Positions 8,899 to 18,812 are shown, counted from the stretch's first letter. The stretch: 64,000 bases of DNA from Sterolibacterium sp964437515 (GCA_964437515.1 CAYTHB010000008.1:1-64000), one strand, 5' to 3'. Notes: generated by a model not told the origin, from the sequence alone. Made by a program: numbers and translations.

Positions 8899-9897
8899 AT
8901 GGCAGGTGCCAGCCTACTAACCTTGCTTGATGATATTGCCACCATCCTCGATGATGTGGCACTCATGACCAAAGTCGCTGCAAAGAAAAGTTCGGCCATC
9001 GCCGATGATGTCACCACCATGACCAAAGTGGCCACGCAAAAGACGGCCGGCGTATTGGGAGATGATTTGGCACTCAACGCCCAGCAGGTTGCCGACGTGC
9101 GTGCGGATCGCGAACTTCCCGTGGTGTGGGCGGTCGCCAAGGGGTCGCTGATTAATAAATGTATTCTGGTTCCCGCCGCTCTGCTGATCAGCGCATTATT
9201 GCCCAGCTTGATCATCCCCCTGCTGATGCTGGGGGGAGCCTTTTTGTGCTTTGAGGGCGCAGAAAAACTGCTGCACAAATTCTTGCATCGCAAGGCGGAT
9301 GAGGAAAATAACGCAATGGCTCACGCCCAGCCTCTTCATGCCGATGTCAGCCAGAATGCGGATTTGGATTGGGCTGCAATGGAAAAGGACAAGATCAAAG
9401 GCGCGGTGCGCACGGATTTCATCCTTTCGGCAGAAATCATCGTCATCGCGCTGGGTACGGTCGCTGCGGCCAGTTTCGTACAGCAGGTCGCCGTTCTGGT
9501 CGCCATTGCCATTCTCATGACGGTAGGGGTCTATGGACTGGTGGGCGGCATCGTCAAGATTGACGATTTAGGTCTGTGGCTCGGGCGAAAACCACAGGCG
9601 ATGGCACAAGCACTCGGGCGTTTCTTGCTGGTGCTGGCTCCTTGGTTAATGAAATTCCTAGCCATCGCAGGCACGGCGGCCATGTTTCTGGTGGGGGGCG
9701 GCATCCTGGTGCACGGCATCCCGTTTTTGCACCATGCCATAGAAGGCGCGGCACTCGCCCTTGCCCAAGGCAGCATGGGATGGCTATGGCAGGCACTGGT
9801 CAGTAATGGACTCAACGCCGTTGTCGGCGTTTTGTCAGGATTATTGGTCGTCGGCGTAGTGCATGTGGCGCAACGCTTGCGCCACCTGAAGCCATGA
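8899..9897 (+). CDS. DUF808 family membrane protein (YedI-like)
   Basis: This 332-residue integral membrane protein starts MAGASLLTLLDDIATILDDV, the standard beginning of the DUF808/YedI family. It has paired TKVAAKKSSAIADDV and TKVATQKTAGVLGDDL segments and several hydrophobic helices in the second half. Starts further upstream (from 8824) do not fit the family. The family has no assigned function. The gene converges with cusA, leaving 48 bp between stops. Confidence 0.9.
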   Translation: MAGASLLTLLDDIATILDDVALMTKVAAKKSSAIADDVTTMTKVATQKTAGVLGDDLALNAQQVADVRADRELPVVWAVAKGSLINKCILVPAALLISALLPSLIIPLLMLGGAFLCFEGAEKLLHKFLHRKADEENNAMAHAQPLHADVSQNADLDWAAMEKDKIKGAVRTDFILSAEIIVIALGTVAAASFVQQVAVLVAIAILMTVGVYGLVGGIVKIDDLGLWLGRKPQAMAQALGRFLLVLAPWLMKFLAIAGTAAMFLVGGGILVHGIPFLHHAIEGAALALAQGSMGWLWQALVSNGLNAVVGVLSGLLVVGVVHVAQRLRHLKP

Positions 9898-9945
9898 GGA
9901 AAGTCAGCGAAATAACTGGATAAGGGCACTCACGTTTTCACATTC

Positions 9946-12900
9946 TTACATTGCGCTTTTACGTATCTGCCGCTGCTTGATGCTGCCATACAGCAGCGGA
10001 ATGATGGCCAGCGTCAGTATCGTGGATGAAATCATGCCCCCGACCATGGGCGCGGCAATGCGGCTCATGACCTCGGAACCCGCGCCGTGACTCCAGAGAA
10101 TCGGCAGCAATCCGGCGATGATCGCGCACACCGTCATCATTTTTGGGCGCAGTCGCTCCACCGCCCCCTGCATGATGGCATTGTGCATATCAGCAGCCGT
10201 GGGGCGACAGCCTGCCGCGCGGCAGCGTGCCTCCATGTCTTGCCAGGCACGATCGAGATACATCAGCATCACCACACCGGTTTCTGCCGCAACCCCGGCC
10301 AGTGCGATAAAGCCCACGGCGACAGCGACCGACAGGTTATAGCCGAGCAACCAGACCAGCCAGAACCCGCCCACGAGGGCGAAGGGTAACGAGAGCATGA
10401 CGATCAAGGTTTCAGTGAGCCGACCGAAGTTGAGATAAAGCAACAGAAAAACGATCAGCAAGGTGAAGGGAACGACCAGTTTCAGGCGTGCGCTGGCACG
10501 CTCCATCGACTCGAACTGGCCGCTCCAGCTGGCATAGTAGCCGGGCGGAAATTTCACCTGTTGCGCCACGGCGTTACGCGCTTCGGCCACATAGCCGCCC
10601 AGATCACGCCCTTGCAGATCAATGTAAATGTAAGCCGCCAGTTGCGCATTCTCAGTGCGGATCGCCGCAGCTCCGCGGGCGATTTGCAGATGCGCGAACT
10701 GTCCGAGCGGCAACTGCGCGCCTGCAGGGGTGGTGACCAGCACGTTGCGCGCGATTTGTGCCGGATCGTCGCGTAGCTCACGCGGATAACGCAGCGTCAC
10801 GCCATAGCGCTCGCGCCCGTCCACCGTCGTGGTGACGCGCTCGCCGCCCAAAGCCTGACCGACCACGTCCAGCAGATCGCCTACCGCCAGACCATACCGT
10901 GCCAGTTGCTGGCGATCCGGCTCGATGTTCAGGTAGTAACCACCGGTAATCCGCTCGGCATACGCCGAGGTGGTTCCTGGAACACGCTTCACGACCTGCT
11001 CGATTTCACGCGCCAGACGTTCAATTTCGTGCAAATCCTTGCCATAGACCTTCACGCCAACGGGGGTGCGTATCCCCGTCGACAGCATGTCGATACGCGC
11101 CTTGATCGGCATCGTCCACGCATTGGCCACGCCTGGAAACTGCAAGGCCTGATCCATTTCGGCAATCAACTGATCCATGCTCATGCCCGCACGCCATTCA
11201 CTTTCAGGCTTGAGGTTAATGACCGTCTCGAACATTTCCGTGGGCGCGGGATCGGTGGCGGTATTGGCGCGCCCGGCCTTGCCCAGCACTGAGGCAACTT
11301 CGGGGAAGCCCTTGATGATGCGGTTCTGCGTTTGCAACAACTCGGCGGCCTGGGTCATCGACAGGCCGGGCAAGGTGGTGGGCATATACAGCAGCGTACC
11401 TTCATTCAAGGTGGGCATGAATTCGCTGCCCAGACGACTGAGCGGATACGCCGATGCCAGTAGCACCAGCACGGCCACAGCCAACGTCGTTTTCTTCCGT
11501 TGCAAAAGCCCGTTCAGGAGCGGTCGATAAACGCCCATCAGCCAGCGATTCAGCGGATTGGCCGCTTCCCCCGGAATGCGCCCGCGAATGAACAGCAGCA
11601 TCAGCACCGGGATCAGCGTCACCGAGAGCAAGGCCGCGCTCGCCATGGCGAAGGTCTTGGTGTAGGCGAGTGGCGCGAATAGTCGGCCTTCCTGCGCTTC
11701 CAGCGTAAACACGGGGAGAAAGGACACCGTAATCACCAGCAGCGAGAAAAACAGCGCCGGCCCGACTTCACGACACGCTGATAGCAAGGCCTCGCTGCGC
11801 TCCGCTACGCTATGCTCTGTGGGTAGCCGCTCAAGATGTTTATGGGCATTTTCGATCATCACGATCGCCGCATCGACCATCGCACCGATGGCAATGGCAA
11901 TGCCACCAAGGCTCATCAGATTGGAGCTCATGCCCAGCAAATGCATGAGGGCAAAGGCCATCAGCACGCCCACCGGCAACATCAGGATGGCCACCAGCGC
12001 ACTGCGTAAGTGCAGTAAAAAAGCGAAGCAGACCAGTGCCACGATCAAGCTCTCCTCCAGCAGCGTGTGTTTCAGCGTACCGATGGCTCGTTGAATCAGA
12101 TCGGAACGATCATAGAGAGTCTGAACCGACACGCCCTCCGGCAAGGCACTCGCCAGCGTGCTCAGGCCTTGTTTCACGCCGTGGATCACCTGCAAGGCAT
12201 TTTCACCATAGCGCGCCACCGCAATTCCCGCGACAGCTTCGCCTTCACCATTCAGTTCGGTCAGACCGCGTCGCTCATCGGGCATCAATTCCACCCGGGC
12301 AACGTCGCGGATCAGCACCGGCGTGCCAGCCTGCGCCTTGACGACGAGATTTTCGATATCCGCCGCACCGCGTAGATAACCGCGACCGCGCACCATGTAT
12401 TCAGTTTCAGCCATTTCGATCGTGCGCCCGCCGACATCACGATTCGAATTGCGCAGCACTTGGGTGAGCGTTGCCAGAGGAATGCCATACGCGCGCAAGC
12501 GCGCCGGATCAACGGTGACCTGCCAGGTCTGGACAAAGCCGCCGATAGACGCCACTTCCGCCACGCCCGGCGTTTTGGCAAGGGCATAGCGCACCGTCCA
12601 GTCCTGCAAACGCCGCAGCTCGGCGAGGCTTTGATCTTTTGCCAGCAGCACATATTGATACACCCAGCCTACGCCGCTGGCATCCGGGCCGAGTTGTGGG
12701 ACGATGCCCGCAGGCAAACGCCCCGCCGCCGAATTCAGATACTCCAACACACGCGAGCGTGCCCAATACACCTCCGTGGCATCATCAAAAATGACATAGA
12801 CAAACGACGCCCCAAAGAATGAAAAGCCGCGCACCGTCTTTGAATGCGGCACAGAGAGCAAGGCCGTGGTCAGGGGATAAGTCACCTGATCCTCAACCAC

Positions 12901-13113
12901 CTGCGGCGACTGGCCGGGATATTCGGTATACACAATGACCTGCACATCGGACAAATCGGGCAAGGCATCCAGCGGCATCCGCAGTAAAGACACAACCCCT
13001 ACCAGCACGATGAACAGCGTGCACAGCAGCACCAGAAAGCGGTGATCTCCTGACCAGTCGATCAGCCGCGCCAGCAACCCACGCGGCTCAGTGACCGTGG
13101 CCATCATGTTCAT
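9946..13113 (-). CDS. cusA: Copper/silver RND efflux pump, inner-membrane permease CusA
   Basis: This 1055-residue heavy-metal RND permease is the proton-driven core of a CusCBA complex that exports Cu(I) and Ag(I). Transmembrane helix 4 carries LGGIAIAIGAMVDAAIVMIE near residue 400, the pattern associated with the monovalent-metal (HME4/CusA) class rather than the DFG pattern of zinc/cobalt pumps. Full length, with the usual 12-helix arrangement and two large periplasmic loops. The start overlaps the end of cusB by 26 bp. It is the last gene of the operon that begins with copA. Confidence 0.95.
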   Translation of the reverse strand: MNMMATVTEPRGLLARLIDWSGDHRFLVLLCTLFIVLVGVVSLLRMPLDALPDLSDVQVIVYTEYPGQSPQVVEDQVTYPLTTALLSVPHSKTVRGFSFFGASFVYVIFDDATEVYWARSRVLEYLNSAAGRLPAGIVPQLGPDASGVGWVYQYVLLAKDQSLAELRRLQDWTVRYALAKTPGVAEVASIGGFVQTWQVTVDPARLRAYGIPLATLTQVLRNSNRDVGGRTIEMAETEYMVRGRGYLRGAADIENLVVKAQAGTPVLIRDVARVELMPDERRGLTELNGEGEAVAGIAVARYGENALQVIHGVKQGLSTLASALPEGVSVQTLYDRSDLIQRAIGTLKHTLLEESLIVALVCFAFLLHLRSALVAILMLPVGVLMAFALMHLLGMSSNLMSLGGIAIAIGAMVDAAIVMIENAHKHLERLPTEHSVAERSEALLSACREVGPALFFSLLVITVSFLPVFTLEAQEGRLFAPLAYTKTFAMASAALLSVTLIPVLMLLFIRGRIPGEAANPLNRWLMGVYRPLLNGLLQRKKTTLAVAVLVLLASAYPLSRLGSEFMPTLNEGTLLYMPTTLPGLSMTQAAELLQTQNRIIKGFPEVASVLGKAGRANTATDPAPTEMFETVINLKPESEWRAGMSMDQLIAEMDQALQFPGVANAWTMPIKARIDMLSTGIRTPVGVKVYGKDLHEIERLAREIEQVVKRVPGTTSAYAERITGGYYLNIEPDRQQLARYGLAVGDLLDVVGQALGGERVTTTVDGRERYGVTLRYPRELRDDPAQIARNVLVTTPAGAQLPLGQFAHLQIARGAAAIRTENAQLAAYIYIDLQGRDLGGYVAEARNAVAQQVKFPPGYYASWSGQFESMERASARLKLVVPFTLLIVFLLLYLNFGRLTETLIVMLSLPFALVGGFWLVWLLGYNLSVAVAVGFIALAGVAAETGVVMLMYLDRAWQDMEARCRAAGCRPTAADMHNAIMQGAVERLRPKMMTVCAIIAGLLPILWSHGAGSEVMSRIAAPMVGGMISSTILTLAIIPLLYGSIKQRQIRKSAM

Positions 13114-14551
13114 GCGTCCCTGTCATTGCGGGCTTGCTGCCGCTGTGCTGCAGCGTATGTTCAGTATGTCCGGTATGTCCGGTATGTGTTTGCGACGCAT
13201 CATGCGTTGGCTGAGGCGGCGTTGAGATTGTTTCCGCGACTTCAGCATTCATCGCCTTCACACCCGCCAATCCATTCAGAGCCGCGCGCAGATTACTTTC
13301 CGCATCGATCAGGAAATTAGCCGCGACCACCACGCGCTCGCCTTCATGCAGCCCCGCGACCACGGCCACTGTGGTTTCGCCCCGTTGCCCCAACTGCACC
13401 ACGCGCGGCTCAAAATGCCCGCTCCCTCCCGTTGCTGCATCGGTTTGCACCAACACCACTTGCCGCGTACCGCTGTCGATAATCGCAGAGGTAGGTACAT
13501 TCAGCAGCGGAGTCGGCTCGGTGCGCCACAGCACGCTCGCGTACATATCCGGCTTGAGCTGCAAATCAGGATTCGGTAATTCGATACGCACCGACACGCT
13601 CCGCGTCGCCGCATTGAGTTCGGGATAGATATAACTCACGCGCCCCGTCAGGGTTTTATCGGGCCATGCCGCAAAACTCAGCGTTGCTTCCAGCCCCAGC
13701 TTAATCTGCGCCAGGTCCTGTTCAGCCACCTCGGCGATCAGCCAGACCGTCGATAAATCGGTGATCTGATACAGCGTATCGCCCGGCATGAAACGCTGCC
13801 CGGCGAGTGCCTTCTTTTCGGTCACCACCCCGCTGACCGGGGACAACACGCTCAATGCACGCTGGGGCACCCCGGTTTTTTCCAAAGCCTGAATCTGCAC
13901 TTGCGCCACATCCCAGTTGCGCAAGCGTTGCAAAGCCGCCTCCGCCAGTTGCTGCATGCCGCGCTGCGTCGCTTCCCCTCCCTGCTGCGCCGCCTGTACG
14001 CCCTGACGCGCCAGCAGATATTCACGCTGTGCCGACAGCAGTTCTGGCGCATACACATCAAACAAAGGCTGACCACGACTCACCCTTTGCCCATTGGCAT
14101 TCACCCACAAACGCTCGACATAGCCCTCAAAGCGCGGCGCGACCACCTGCACCCGTCGCTCATCGACCACGACACGCCCCGTGGCACGCACGACACGATC
14201 AACCGCCCCCCGCGTCACGAGTACCGTCTTCACCCCCAGTTTCTGGATTTTTCCAGCACTCAGCGTCACCCCATGCCCACTGTGATCTTGCTGCACCACA
14301 GGCTCCCCATCGGCATACACCGGGATGTAATCCATGCCCATGGAATCTTTTTTAGGGGTCGGTGAAGTATCGGGCAGCCCCATCGGATTGCGGTAATACA
14401 AAATCTTGCGCAGCGTTTGCTTGGTTTGGATTTCCGCCTGCTGTGGGACAGGCTGTGCGGGAATCTGCTGTCCCAGTCGGTAACCCGCCCAGGCTGCCAG
14501 GCTCAAGCCCACGACAGCCACGCCCCACAACCCCATGCCGCGCCGTTTCAT
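13088..14551 (-). CDS. cusB: Copper/silver efflux adaptor protein CusB
   Basis: This 487-residue periplasmic membrane-fusion protein has an N-terminal membrane anchor (GLWGVAVVGLSLAAWAGYRL). A heavy-metal-binding segment follows (ILYYRNPMGLPDTSPTPKKD, then SMGMDYIPVY) carrying the Met residues of this family, then lipoyl/barrel adaptor domains. The C-terminus is strikingly His/Thr-rich (THTGHTGHTEH, then HEHDGHGH), which may add metal-binding capacity. The start ATG 14551 overlaps the cusC stop (ATGA). Confidence 0.94.
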   Translation of the reverse strand: MKRRGMGLWGVAVVGLSLAAWAGYRLGQQIPAQPVPQQAEIQTKQTLRKILYYRNPMGLPDTSPTPKKDSMGMDYIPVYADGEPVVQQDHSGHGVTLSAGKIQKLGVKTVLVTRGAVDRVVRATGRVVVDERRVQVVAPRFEGYVERLWVNANGQRVSRGQPLFDVYAPELLSAQREYLLARQGVQAAQQGGEATQRGMQQLAEAALQRLRNWDVAQVQIQALEKTGVPQRALSVLSPVSGVVTEKKALAGQRFMPGDTLYQITDLSTVWLIAEVAEQDLAQIKLGLEATLSFAAWPDKTLTGRVSYIYPELNAATRSVSVRIELPNPDLQLKPDMYASVLWRTEPTPLLNVPTSAIIDSGTRQVVLVQTDAATGGSGHFEPRVVQLGQRGETTVAVVAGLHEGERVVVAANFLIDAESNLRAALNGLAGVKAMNAEVAETISTPPQPTHDASQTHTGHTGHTEHTLQHSGSKPAMTGTHEHDGHGH

Positions 14552-15885
14552 AAGCTGCCTCCCAGCAAACGCTCGATTTGTGCCAGTTGCACACACCCCT
14601 CAACCTCCGCCTTGAGACGGCTTAATCGTCCCTGACGAATCTGCCGCTGCGCTTCGAGCAGCGTTGCAAAGTCCAGCCGCCCTGCCTCATAGCCCGCCAG
14701 AGCGGCTTGATAGGTCAGCTCCGCCTGCGGCAATAAATCATCATTCATCAACCGCGCCGTATGTCGTGCCGCATCCAGTGCCGACAAGGCTTCCGCCAGC
14801 CGCGCCAACAGCCGATGTGTTGCCGCTTCCTGACGACGACGCACCGCCTCCAAACGCGCATCCGCCTCATGCTCTTGAGCGCGGCGCGTTTCCTGCTGCA
14901 AGGGAATATTCATTTCCAGCATCACATCCCACTGCCGTACCGCATTCTGCATTTGCACGGGCGCAAAGCCCACCGTGAAATCGGGATAACGGTTTTTTTC
15001 CGCCAGCGCGCGATTTTTCTCGGCGGATTGGACTTCCGCTTCCTGCATCTGTAGCTGCGGGCTGTGCTGGCGCAAGCGCGCCTCCAGCAAACGGGCATCC
15101 AGACTTGCCGCACCAGGCAAGACAGGAAGCCGCACCGGTTCCTGCAACAGCGCATGGATAGGGCGGGCGAGCAAGGCATTGAGCTGCGCATCTTCGTGAT
15201 GCTGCTGCATCTCCAGCTCGATCAACTCACTGCGCAAGCGGGTTTGTTCCAACTGGGCACGAATCACATCTTGCTGCGCTGCCAAGCCACTGGCATAACG
15301 CGTGCGGGCAATCTGCTCCAGACGAGCCATCAATACCAGCATTTCGCGGTTGAGTTGCAGGCTGTGATGGAGATAGTAACGGCGCGCGTAAGCCGTCTTG
15401 ATTTGCGCAGCGAGTTCAGCCCAGGCCTCCTGCGTGCGGCTGCGCGCACCAGCAGCCTCCGCTTGAGCCACATCGTGCTTGAGATCGTTTTTCCCCAGCC
15501 AGGAAATGTCTTGCATCAACAGGTAGCGCGTACTCCCCACCCGCCCGGGAAGCAGATTAGGGTTTTGCGCGCCCATGCGCGTCACGTCCATCAACTCCAG
15601 CCGCAGCTTCGGGTCAGCCCAACGTCCTGCCACACGACCACGCTCGGCACTCGCTTGCGACTCGGCCTGCCAGGCGGCGTAATCCGGATTATGGGTGCGC
15701 GCATAATCCAGCAAGCCGCCGATCTCCGCACCCAGATTTTCTCCAAGCTGCCCGGCAATAAAGTCAGCGGATTGTGCTTGCGTCACTGAAGACATCAGGC
15801 TCATGCCCGTCCACAGGCTGGCGACAAGCACGCAGCGCAAAGTACGTCCCACACGTCCCACATATCCCACACGCGCCGGTTTCAT
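14548..15885 (-). CDS. cusC: TolC-family outer-membrane channel, CusC-like
   Basis: This 445-residue TolC-type protein has a signal peptide (hydrophobic core, cleavage after VTQAQS). The family's paired coiled-coil repeats are visible as GLLDYARTHNPDYAAWQAES and again in the second half. There is no lipobox, so it differs from E. coli CusC, which is a lipoprotein; the functional assignment comes from its place before cusB-cusA. ATG 15885 overlaps the cueR stop (ATGA); the GTG/ATG codons upstream lie inside cueR. Confidence 0.9.
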   Translation of the reverse strand: MKPARVGYVGRVGRTLRCVLVASLWTGMSLMSSVTQAQSADFIAGQLGENLGAEIGGLLDYARTHNPDYAAWQAESQASAERGRVAGRWADPKLRLELMDVTRMGAQNPNLLPGRVGSTRYLLMQDISWLGKNDLKHDVAQAEAAGARSRTQEAWAELAAQIKTAYARRYYLHHSLQLNREMLVLMARLEQIARTRYASGLAAQQDVIRAQLEQTRLRSELIELEMQQHHEDAQLNALLARPIHALLQEPVRLPVLPGAASLDARLLEARLRQHSPQLQMQEAEVQSAEKNRALAEKNRYPDFTVGFAPVQMQNAVRQWDVMLEMNIPLQQETRRAQEHEADARLEAVRRRQEAATHRLLARLAEALSALDAARHTARLMNDDLLPQAELTYQAALAGYEAGRLDFATLLEAQRQIRQGRLSRLKAEVEGCVQLAQIERLLGGSL

Positions 15886-16301
15886 GAGCAACACTTCGTC
15901 ACTCCTTGGCTGTTTGTCTGTTGCAGATCCGCCAGGATCGGACAATCCGGCCGATCATCCCCGGCACAACAATCCACCAGATGCTGCAAGCTATTCATCA
16001 TCTCCTGCAATTTTTCAATCTGCTGTCCCAGTTCGGCAATATGCTGACGCGCCAACCGTTTGACATCCGCACTCTGGCGACTGGGGTTATCCCACAGCCC
16101 CAGCAACTCATTGATCCGCGCCACGGAAAAGCCCAGCTCACGCGAACGGCGGATGAATTGCAGACGCTGAATATCAGCCTGCGAATAACTGCGATAACCT
16201 GAATCACTGCGTTCCACAGCGCAGATCAAGCCGGTCTGTTCGTAATAACGAATCATTTTGGCAGAGATCCCCGTGGCCTTTGCTGCCGCACCGATATTCA
16301 T
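15882..16301 (-). CDS. cueR: Cu(I)-responsive MerR-family regulator CueR
   Basis: This 139-residue activator has an N-terminal winged-helix (MNIGAAAKATGISAKMIRYY), a dimerisation helix (VKRLARQHIAELGQQIEKLQ) and a metal-binding loop with Cys111-Cys112 and Cys120 (CCAGDDRPDCPIL). Cys112, Cys120 and Ser77 sit at the same numbers as in E. coli CueR; the serine marks selectivity for monovalent ions. It lies inside the operon between copA and cusC, overlapping both by 4 bp, so it is expected to be co-expressed with its targets. Confidence 0.95.
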   Translation of the reverse strand: MNIGAAAKATGISAKMIRYYEQTGLICAVERSDSGYRSYSQADIQRLQFIRRSRELGFSVARINELLGLWDNPSRQSADVKRLARQHIAELGQQIEKLQEMMNSLQHLVDCCAGDDRPDCPILADLQQTNSQGVTKCCS

Positions 16302-18754
16302 AAGGCATGCTCCTTCGGTGGTTGAAAATCACGCAGACGTAGTGCATTCGCCAGCACAAACACGCTCGACAAGGCCATGGCTCCTGCGGCAAAAACCGGC
16401 GAGAGCAAGATACCCCACAACGGGTACAACGCCCCCGCCGCCAGCGGAATCAAGGCGGTGTTGTAAGCAAAAGCCCAGAACAGGTTTTGTCGAATATTCC
16501 CCAGCGTCGCCTGCGACAAGGCAATCGCGGTGGCAACGCCGCGCAGGCTGCCCGACATCAGCACCACATCCGCCGATTCCATCGCCACATCGGTTCCCGT
16601 ACCGATCGCCACGCCAACATCGGCAGCCGCCAATGCCGGCGCATCGTTGATGCCATCGCCGACAAAGACGATCTGTCCAAAACTCGACTTCAGCCCTTGC
16701 ACCGCATCCACCTTGCCCGCCGGCAAAACTTCGGCCAGCACCTCGTCAATCTGCAGCTGACGTGCAATGGCTTGGGCTGTGCGCGCGTTGTCCCCGGTAA
16801 TCATGGCGACTTTCAAGCCGAGTTGATGCAGGTGCGCGATGGCGGCCGCCGTATCCGCCTTGAGCGGGTCGGCCACGGCGAGAATAGCCGCCAACTGACC
16901 GTCGATCGCCGCATAGAGCGGCGATTTGCCCTCATGCCCCAGACGTTCGGCAATCGAGGCAAACACATCAATATTGATCCCCGACTGGCGCAGATAACGG
17001 TCTGCGCCTACCAGCACCTGCCGCCCGGCCACCCCTGCCTGCACCCCCATGCCGGTGACGGAATCAAAATCTTCTAGGGCAAGCAAAGCGAGGTTTTCTT
17101 CTGTGGCCGCCTGCACAATCGCCCGCGCCACCGGGTGCTCCGAACGCGACTCCGCTGTCGCCACATGTGCCAGCACTTCAGCACGCGTAAAGCCCAGTGC
17201 CAGCTCCAGATCGGTCAGGCGTGGCCGTCCTTCCGTGAGCGTTCCGGTCTTATCGAAAGCCACCACGCGCGCATCCTTGAGCAACTGGAGTGCAGCACCC
17301 TTGCGAAACAGCACGCCCAACTCCGCACCGCGCCCCGTGCCAACCATGATGGAGGTCGGTGTCGCCAACCCCATGGCACAAGGGCAAGCAATGATCAGTA
17401 CAGCGACGGCATTCACCAGCGCATAGCTCAACGACGGACTCGGCCCCCACATCAGCCAGAGCAGAAAGGTTAGCCCCGCCGCCGTCATCACCGCGGGGAC
17501 AAACCACAAGGTCACCTTATCCACCACGGCTTGTATGGGCAGCTTGCTGCCTTGCGCCTGCTCCACCATACGGATGATCTGCGCCAGCAGGGTTTGCCCG
17601 CCCACCGCCGTCGCACGCAGCACAAATGCCCCGGTTTGATTCACCGTTCCACCCACCACCGCATCACCGGTTTGCACAGCCACAGGTAGCGGCTCGCCCG
17701 TCATCATCGAGGCATCGACATAACTCTGCCCTTGCGTGACCACGCCATCGACCGGCACACGCTCACCGGGGCGAACTTCCAGCAGATCGGCGACCCGCAG
17801 ATCAGTGATCGGCACATCCTCCGTCCCCGTCTCACGCAGCACATGCGCAACACGCGCCTGCAAGCCGATCAGGCGCTGAATGGCTTGCGAAGTGCGTCCC
17901 TTGGCGCGCGCTTCCAGCAAACGCCCCAGCAGGATCAAGGCGACGATGACCGCCGCCGCTTCGTAATAAACATGCACCGTCCCGGCAGGCAACAGCCCCG
18001 GCAAAAAAGTTGCCACCAGCGAATAGAGATAGGCCGCGCTGGTTCCCACCGCCACCAGAGAATTCATGTCGGGTGCGCGACGCCACAAAGCGGGGAAACC
18101 CGCCACATAAAATCTGCGTCCCGGTATCGCCAGCACCAAGCTTGTGAGCACGAACTGAAGCATCCAGCTTTTCTGCATACCAACATTTGCCATGATCCAA
18201 TGCTCTACCGCCGGAATCAGATGCCCACCCATTTCCATGAGAAACACCGGCAATGACAGCACCGTGGCGATCCATAAATCACGGCGTAGCTCCATCGCTT
18301 CGCGCGCCTTTTGTGCCGCAGCGGCCTCGATGGCAGCACCACCAGGATCGATCTCTCGTGCAGTAAAACCGGTGGTCTGTATGGCTTCCAGCAACAACTC
18401 CAGCGGTGCCACGCCCAGCACACTGGCACGTTCCGTCGCCAGATTGACCGTCGCTTCACGCACCCCCGATAAAGCCTGCAATGCCTGCTCGACACGTCCC
18501 ACACAAGAAGCGCAATGCATGCCACTGATCGCCAGCTCGACACGCCGCAGCGGCACTTTGAAGCCCGTGGTCTCAATCGCCCGAATCAAGGTCATGAGAT
18601 CCACAGGCGCGACAAGCTCAATATCCGCCTGCCCAGTCATCAGATTCACCGCCGCACGCCCCACCCCATCGACCTGAGTCAACGCCGCTTCGACACGCCC
18701 GACGCAACTGGCGCAATGCATGCCTTCGACAGACAGAGTGATTTTATTTGCCAT
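16298..18754 (-). CDS. copA: Copper-exporting P1B-type ATPase CopA
   Basis: This 818-residue Cu(I)-exporting ATPase has two N-terminal HMA domains, each with GMHCASC (residues 11-17 and about 80-86). The membrane CPC motif is IIACPCAMGLATP (near 456), the phosphorylation motif DKTGTLTEG (near 500), the nucleotide-domain SEHPVARAI and the hinge GDGINDAPALAAADVG. The start ATG 18754 gives MANKITLSVEGMHC; codons upstream to 18796 read through the CueR operator and are rejected. It is the first gene of the copper operon. Confidence 0.96.
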   Translation of the reverse strand: MANKITLSVEGMHCASCVGRVEAALTQVDGVGRAAVNLMTGQADIELVAPVDLMTLIRAIETTGFKVPLRRVELAISGMHCASCVGRVEQALQALSGVREATVNLATERASVLGVAPLELLLEAIQTTGFTAREIDPGGAAIEAAAAQKAREAMELRRDLWIATVLSLPVFLMEMGGHLIPAVEHWIMANVGMQKSWMLQFVLTSLVLAIPGRRFYVAGFPALWRRAPDMNSLVAVGTSAAYLYSLVATFLPGLLPAGTVHVYYEAAAVIVALILLGRLLEARAKGRTSQAIQRLIGLQARVAHVLRETGTEDVPITDLRVADLLEVRPGERVPVDGVVTQGQSYVDASMMTGEPLPVAVQTGDAVVGGTVNQTGAFVLRATAVGGQTLLAQIIRMVEQAQGSKLPIQAVVDKVTLWFVPAVMTAAGLTFLLWLMWGPSPSLSYALVNAVAVLIIACPCAMGLATPTSIMVGTGRGAELGVLFRKGAALQLLKDARVVAFDKTGTLTEGRPRLTDLELALGFTRAEVLAHVATAESRSEHPVARAIVQAATEENLALLALEDFDSVTGMGVQAGVAGRQVLVGADRYLRQSGINIDVFASIAERLGHEGKSPLYAAIDGQLAAILAVADPLKADTAAAIAHLHQLGLKVAMITGDNARTAQAIARQLQIDEVLAEVLPAGKVDAVQGLKSSFGQIVFVGDGINDAPALAAADVGVAIGTGTDVAMESADVVLMSGSLRGVATAIALSQATLGNIRQNLFWAFAYNTALIPLAAGALYPLWGILLSPVFAAGAMALSSVFVLANALRLRDFQPPKEHAL

Positions 18755-18761
18755 GGGCAGA

Positions 18762-18792
18762 AGATTAAACCTTCCCATCATGGGAAGGTCAA
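18762..18792 (-). promoter_or_regulatory. CueR-type copper promoter with 19-bp spacer and operator dyad
   Basis: On the minus strand a -35 box TTGACC (18787-18792) and a -10 box TAATCT (18762-18767) are separated by exactly 19 bp, the stretched spacing that MerR-family activators need. The spacer holds a perfect 10-bp inverted repeat around one base (18769-18789), of the form ACCTTCC-N7-GGAAGGT, the known CueR operator consensus. The copA ATG begins 7 bases after the -10 box, so the transcript is predicted to be leaderless. Confidence 0.92.
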
Positions 18793-18812
18793 CCATTTAA
18801 CTCTTTAGCCCT

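Noticed and set aside
15064..15789. 241-codon plus-strand frame over cusC
   Set aside because: Gln/His/Leu-rich shadow of the TolC-family gene, without ribosome site or domain.
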